Origin: Alistipes megaguti
GTDB taxonomy: Bacteria; Bacteroidota; Bacteroidia; Bacteroidales; Rikenellaceae
Assembly: GCF_900604385.1 (NCBI RefSeq)
Contig: NZ_LR027382.1
Location: 2,581,001 to 2,645,000, forward strand
Direction: 5' to 3'
DNA length: 64,000 bases
The translations under genes and the position numbers were made by a program. A model generated the notes under the pieces. It was not told the DNA's origin, searched no databases, and saw only the letters and a list, made by a program, of their open reading frames with translations. Shown piece after piece: positions 61,075-64,000 of the stretch. How positions within the stretch are numbered: the first letter of the stretch is position 1; every line of letters starts with the position of its first letter.

Positions 61075-62604
61075 TCAAACGTGTTTCAGCAAAAATTTCA
61101 CAAGCGACTCGTTATTGCTGCGCATGGCGATGTCGAGCGGCGTACGCCCTTCGTTGTCGACGGCCGAGACATCGGGACGCCCGAAGTCGAGGAGCAGTTC
61201 GGCCGCCTGCCGTGCCGCCGCGTGCGTGTAGCCTTCGGCTGCATAGTGCAGCACCGTGCGCCCTTCGTTGTCCGCGGTGCAGGGGTCGGCGCCAACCTCC
61301 AGCAACCGTTCCAGCATCTCCGGCTGATACGGCCCGGCGCTGTGCGGACCCAGCAGATGCATCAGGGCCGTGCGCCCCAGCGCATCGCGGGCATTCACCT
61401 CGACCTTTTGTTTCAGCAGGCGCCGCAAGGTCCAGATGGCCAGTTCGTAATCATCGTGTTGACACGCCAGCATGAGGGCCCGTTCGTCCTTCCCCGTCTG
61501 CGGGGCATCGGGGTGCCATCCCCGCTCTTCGAAGAGCTCCATGACCGGCGCAAACCGCTCCATACCGTCCGAAATGCGACAGCCCTGCTCGATCCAGACA
61601 GCAAATGGAGACATCCCCTTTGCCGTTCGCCGGTCGGGGTCGGCACCGGCCCGGAGCAGCATCGCCGCGATTTCGGTCTCGCCCCACTCCAGCGCGCAGA
61701 CCAGCGGCGTCTTGCCCGTCCAGTCGTTCATCTCACGGTTGTCGCACTCCGCATTGAGATCGACACCTGCCTGCAGCAGGGCTTCCAACGCTTTCCGATC
61801 TCTTTGGCGCAGTGCCTGGAAGAGGTCCATCCCGCCGGTCTCCATCGTGAGTTCATCGAACGGATCCTCACCCGAAAGCAGGGCACCCACCCATTTGGCT
61901 CCGCCCTCCATGGCGAGGTCGAACGCACGCCGACCGGCCGAGTTCTTCTCGTCGGGGTCGATCTTCCCACTATGGAGCAGCAGTGCCGCCGTCGCATAAC
62001 AGCGCATCTGTTCCGCCTGAAGCTCCTCCAGCTCCTCGCGGGCCTCCCGCTGCTGCTTCTCCGAGACCCATCGTTCGCCGAAGCTGGCGATAAAACGCTT
62101 CTTGCCGGCGATCTCCCTTGCGGTATCGGCGGCGCGCCCGCAGAGGATGTGCAGAGCATTGTCGCCGTAGCTGTTCGCGGAGTCGAGTCGCTGTCCGGAG
62201 TCGATCAGCACGGCGGCCATCGCGTGGTGCCGGTTTTGTACGGCCTCGATCAGCGCCGTTGTGCCACGGGCCGAACGCGGAAGGTTCGCGCCGCGATCCA
62301 GCAGCAGCCGAGCCGCCGTGGCAATCTGTTCTTCCTGTGTAGCCACCCTGCTGCGGCGCGAGGCCAGGCGGAAGAGCGGCGTGTGCCCCTCCGTGTCGCG
62401 GTCGTTTACCTCGGCCCCGCGGTCGAGCAGCGAAGCGATGGCCTCGCAGTCGGCAAATTCCGCCGCGATATGCAGCGATGTGCGGCCGTAGTTGTCCTCG
62501 TCGCGTGCGTCGATCGGAATTTTCATGAGAAGTTCGTGTCGGTGCGCCTCCTTCGCTGGAGCGGGATAGCAATAAAGGTCATAGAGTTCCCGGAGCGGTG
62601 TCAT
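61075..62604 (-). CDS. Ankyrin-repeat protein 2
   Basis: 509 residues with ankyrin repeats over most of its length (DARDEDNYGRTSLHIAAEFADCEAIASLLDRGAEVNDRD, and the last repeats near the C-terminus). Helical, degenerate insertions lie at about 160-215 and 290-320. It starts at ATG 62604, overlapping the upstream gene by 4 nt (ATGA). Paralogue of ankyrin protein 1. No enzymatic domain. Confidence 0.9.
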   Translation of the reverse strand: MTPLRELYDLYCYPAPAKEAHRHELLMKIPIDARDEDNYGRTSLHIAAEFADCEAIASLLDRGAEVNDRDTEGHTPLFRLASRRSRVATQEEQIATAARLLLDRGANLPRSARGTTALIEAVQNRHHAMAAVLIDSGQRLDSANSYGDNALHILCGRAADTAREIAGKKRFIASFGERWVSEKQQREAREELEELQAEQMRCYATAALLLHSGKIDPDEKNSAGRRAFDLAMEGGAKWVGALLSGEDPFDELTMETGGMDLFQALRQRDRKALEALLQAGVDLNAECDNREMNDWTGKTPLVCALEWGETEIAAMLLRAGADPDRRTAKGMSPFAVWIEQGCRISDGMERFAPVMELFEERGWHPDAPQTGKDERALMLACQHDDYELAIWTLRRLLKQKVEVNARDALGRTALMHLLGPHSAGPYQPEMLERLLEVGADPCTADNEGRTVLHYAAEGYTHAAARQAAELLLDFGRPDVSAVDNEGRTPLDIAMRSNNESLVKFLLKHV

Positions 62605-63104
62605 CGGTCAATCGTTTTGAGCAGGTTTTCAAGGTGTTTGTATCGGTGTCCGAGGCGGGCGGCAATCGTGCGCACCTCCTCGCAGCGGCCCAGCCGGAAG
62701 GCAGCCTCGGCCCGCAGGCGGAGGATCAGCGTGAGAGCATCGTCGCGTGGCGTCTCGGACAACAGCGGAGAGCGTGGCAATTCGTTGTCGGCATCCCAGC
62801 GGCGGAAGGCTTCGGGAAGCAGCCGCCGCGGCATGGACGGGACTCCCGGGCAGGAGCCTTCGCCCGGCTTATCATCGAGCAGCCGTTCGGCCTCTGTGAG
62901 CAGCCGGTAGCCCTCCTCATACCATCCCACATGGAAACAGCACAGAGCCTGGTTGTAGCGTGTCGGGGCATCTTCCCGAGCCGAGCGTACGAAGCAGTCG
63001 TAGGCCTGTGGCCACGCTTCGCAGCAGATGTAGGTGATTCCGGCCGCAAAGAGTCGTCCGGAGTCCGCTCCCGTAGTCGGCGGGGCGCCGCCCATCCATC
63101 CCAT
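62601..63104 (-). CDS. Small TPR-like helical protein
   Basis: 167 residues, all-helical, with TPR-like phasing (AAGITYICCEAWPQAYDCFVRSAREDAPTRYNQALCCFHVGWYEEGYRLLTEAERLL). No signal peptide. The start at 63104 is just after the end of the next gene upstream. A start nine codons earlier would overlap it. Probably a scaffold or chaperone-like protein. Confidence 0.7.
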   Translation of the reverse strand: MGWMGGAPPTTGADSGRLFAAGITYICCEAWPQAYDCFVRSAREDAPTRYNQALCCFHVGWYEEGYRLLTEAERLLDDKPGEGSCPGVPSMPRRLLPEAFRRWDADNELPRSPLLSETPRDDALTLILRLRAEAAFRLGRCEEVRTIAARLGHRYKHLENLLKTIDR

Positions 63105-63114
63105 CTTCTCTCCG

Positions 63115-63801
63115 CTAATCGTCGATGGCAACCTCGCCCGCAGCGTCGGCTGTGAAGGCGACCGTGTAATAGTTCGTCACGGTGAAGCGTCCCTGATATT
63201 CGGGCGACTCGCTCTCATCGACGTAGTTCAGTTCGAATTGCACCTGCATCTGTTCCGACTCCGCACGGTACTCTTCGCTGCGGTTCCAGCGGTCGACGTT
63301 GCTCAACGACACCGGCCAGACGCGGAACCGGAACATCCCGGCCGACTTCAACGTCAGCTTCTTGCCCTCCTCATCGGACATAACCAGAGAGTCTGCCTTT
63401 TCTCCGATTTTCTGGAGATAGTCAAAGTCGATGTCATCGAGGTTGAGTGGCGTCGAGCATGCGTAGGAATAGTTTGGGCGGTCGTCCTTTTCCGGGCCGT
63501 CTGTCGTGAACTTTCCGTTGGTGAGTTGGAACGAAAGATAGTAGTCGTTGTTGTCGGCATCGAGGTAGTAAACGTCGATATGTGTGAGGATGTTCTCCAG
63601 TTGGCGGTCGCGGTTGTCCTCGCGCCACTCCACCGTGTAAATCTTGTATTTCGTAGTGTCTACATGCTCTGCGACGAGCTCCCGGATTTTGGCAAGCCCC
63701 TCGGCGGAGGCCATCGGATAGGTCTCGCCCGACCCGCAGCCGGTCAGAGTCAGCGATGCCATGCCCGCTGCACAGATCCATTTGGTGATGATTGCATTCA
63801 T
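63115..63801 (-). CDS. Lipoprotein of unknown function
   Basis: 228 residues. A lipoprotein signal (MNAIITKWICAAGMASLTLTGC) gives Cys at 22. The mature part is acidic and beta-rich (YKIYTVEWREDNRDRQLENILTHIDVYYLDADNNDYYLSFQLTNG), without known motifs. The start at 63801 is fixed by the signal peptide. It is an envelope member of the array. Confidence 0.78.
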   Translation of the reverse strand: MNAIITKWICAAGMASLTLTGCGSGETYPMASAEGLAKIRELVAEHVDTTKYKIYTVEWREDNRDRQLENILTHIDVYYLDADNNDYYLSFQLTNGKFTTDGPEKDDRPNYSYACSTPLNLDDIDFDYLQKIGEKADSLVMSDEEGKKLTLKSAGMFRFRVWPVSLSNVDRWNRSEEYRAESEQMQVQFELNYVDESESPEYQGRFTVTNYYTVAFTADAAGEVAIDD

Positions 63802-63827
63802 GAGATTCTGTTTTTGGATTATCCGAT

Positions 63828-64000
63828 TTATCCCAGCAGTGCACGAAAGGCCTCGAACTCCTCCTCGGAGTCGAAATAGCGAGTCTCGAAGATGATGTAG
63901 TTGTCCGGCGTCTTGACCTTGCACTGGTGCTCCTCCTCGTCGTCCTTTACGTACTCAATGTCCGAGGTGAGGAATGAGCGGTATTCGACCTTTCCCTTCT
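63828..64000 (-). CDS. Partial gene at the right edge (C-terminal end only)
   Basis: The minus-strand frame is open to the window edge and ends at TAA 63828-63830. It gives about 55 residues, very acidic, closing with TPDNYIIFETRYFDSEEEFEAFRALLG. The family is unknown. It is 27 nt upstream of the lipoprotein gene and so probably belongs to the same operon. Confidence 0.65.
   Translation of the reverse strand, partial: KGKVEYRSFLTSDIEYVKDDEEEHQCKVKTPDNYIIFETRYFDSEEEFEAFRALLG

Noticed and set aside
1..64000. CRISPR arrays, rRNA genes and riboswitches
   Set aside because: No regularly spaced direct repeats, no rRNA-like sequence and no riboswitch core were recognised on reading both strands.

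Overview
The window looks like a chromosomal segment of a high-GC gut Bacteroidales, most likely an Alistipes-type member of the Rikenellaceae. This is inferred from three things: Bacteroidetes promoters (TTTG, about 19-20 bp, TAnnTTTG), SusD and ECF-sigma polysaccharide-locus remnants, and a tyrosine-ammonia-lyase polyene cluster. No rRNA or CRISPR was seen. There are two tRNAs, Asp(GTC) and Leu(TAA).

Layout. (1) 1-4240 is a scarred region. It holds an AT-rich partial membrane gene, a stub of a tyrosine recombinase, a GH5 lipoprotein hydrolase, and a decayed polysaccharide-utilisation locus with a truncated ECF sigma factor (C9 tract), a broken SusD and hydrolase or lipoprotein fragments. 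(2) 4992-10692 is a compact sulfate-activation and sulfonation operon: SLC13-type transporter, cysC, cysD, cysN and a sulfotransferase. It resembles the gut Bacteroides locus that sulfonates cholesterol and steroids. (3) 10896-13095 carries a GNAT-nitrilase fusion and tRNA-Asp. (4) 13131-24436 is a two-component system (histidine kinase plus a frameshifted sigma54-type activator) divergent from a five-gene MacAB/TolC-like ABC export operon. A good sigma54 promoter precedes that operon. (5) 24637-26253 has a DUF1349 protein and a LuxR-type regulator that diverge from a shared palindromic promoter.

(6) 26544-50546 is the centrepiece, a 24-gene, 24 kb operon-like cluster for an aryl-polyene or flexirubin-like lipid. 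Tyrosine ammonia-lyase should make 4-coumarate and a PaaK-like ligase should activate it. Two acyl carrier proteins, three complete ketosynthases, a Cys-to-Gln chain-length-factor-like protein, a ketoreductase and two hot-dog dehydratases should extend it. An O-methyltransferase, two CrtI/CrtISO-like flavoproteins, three acyltransferases, a glycosyltransferase, a LolA-like carrier and an MMPL exporter would tailor, attach and export it. No DarA/DarB-like dialkylresorcinol genes are present. The exporter carries a C-terminal degenerate acyltransferase plus Rossmann-like appendix that is also found on one of the cluster's acyltransferases.

(7) 50660-53319 has a LuxC-like acyl-CoA reductase, a PRiA4-type protein, miaA and tRNA-Leu. 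(8) 53403-64000 (minus strand) is a tightly packed run of eleven accessory genes: two DUF1266 paralogues, two ankyrin-repeat proteins, lipoproteins, a TPR-like protein and unknowns. It resembles an immunity-type array or uncharacterised accessory system and continues past the right edge.
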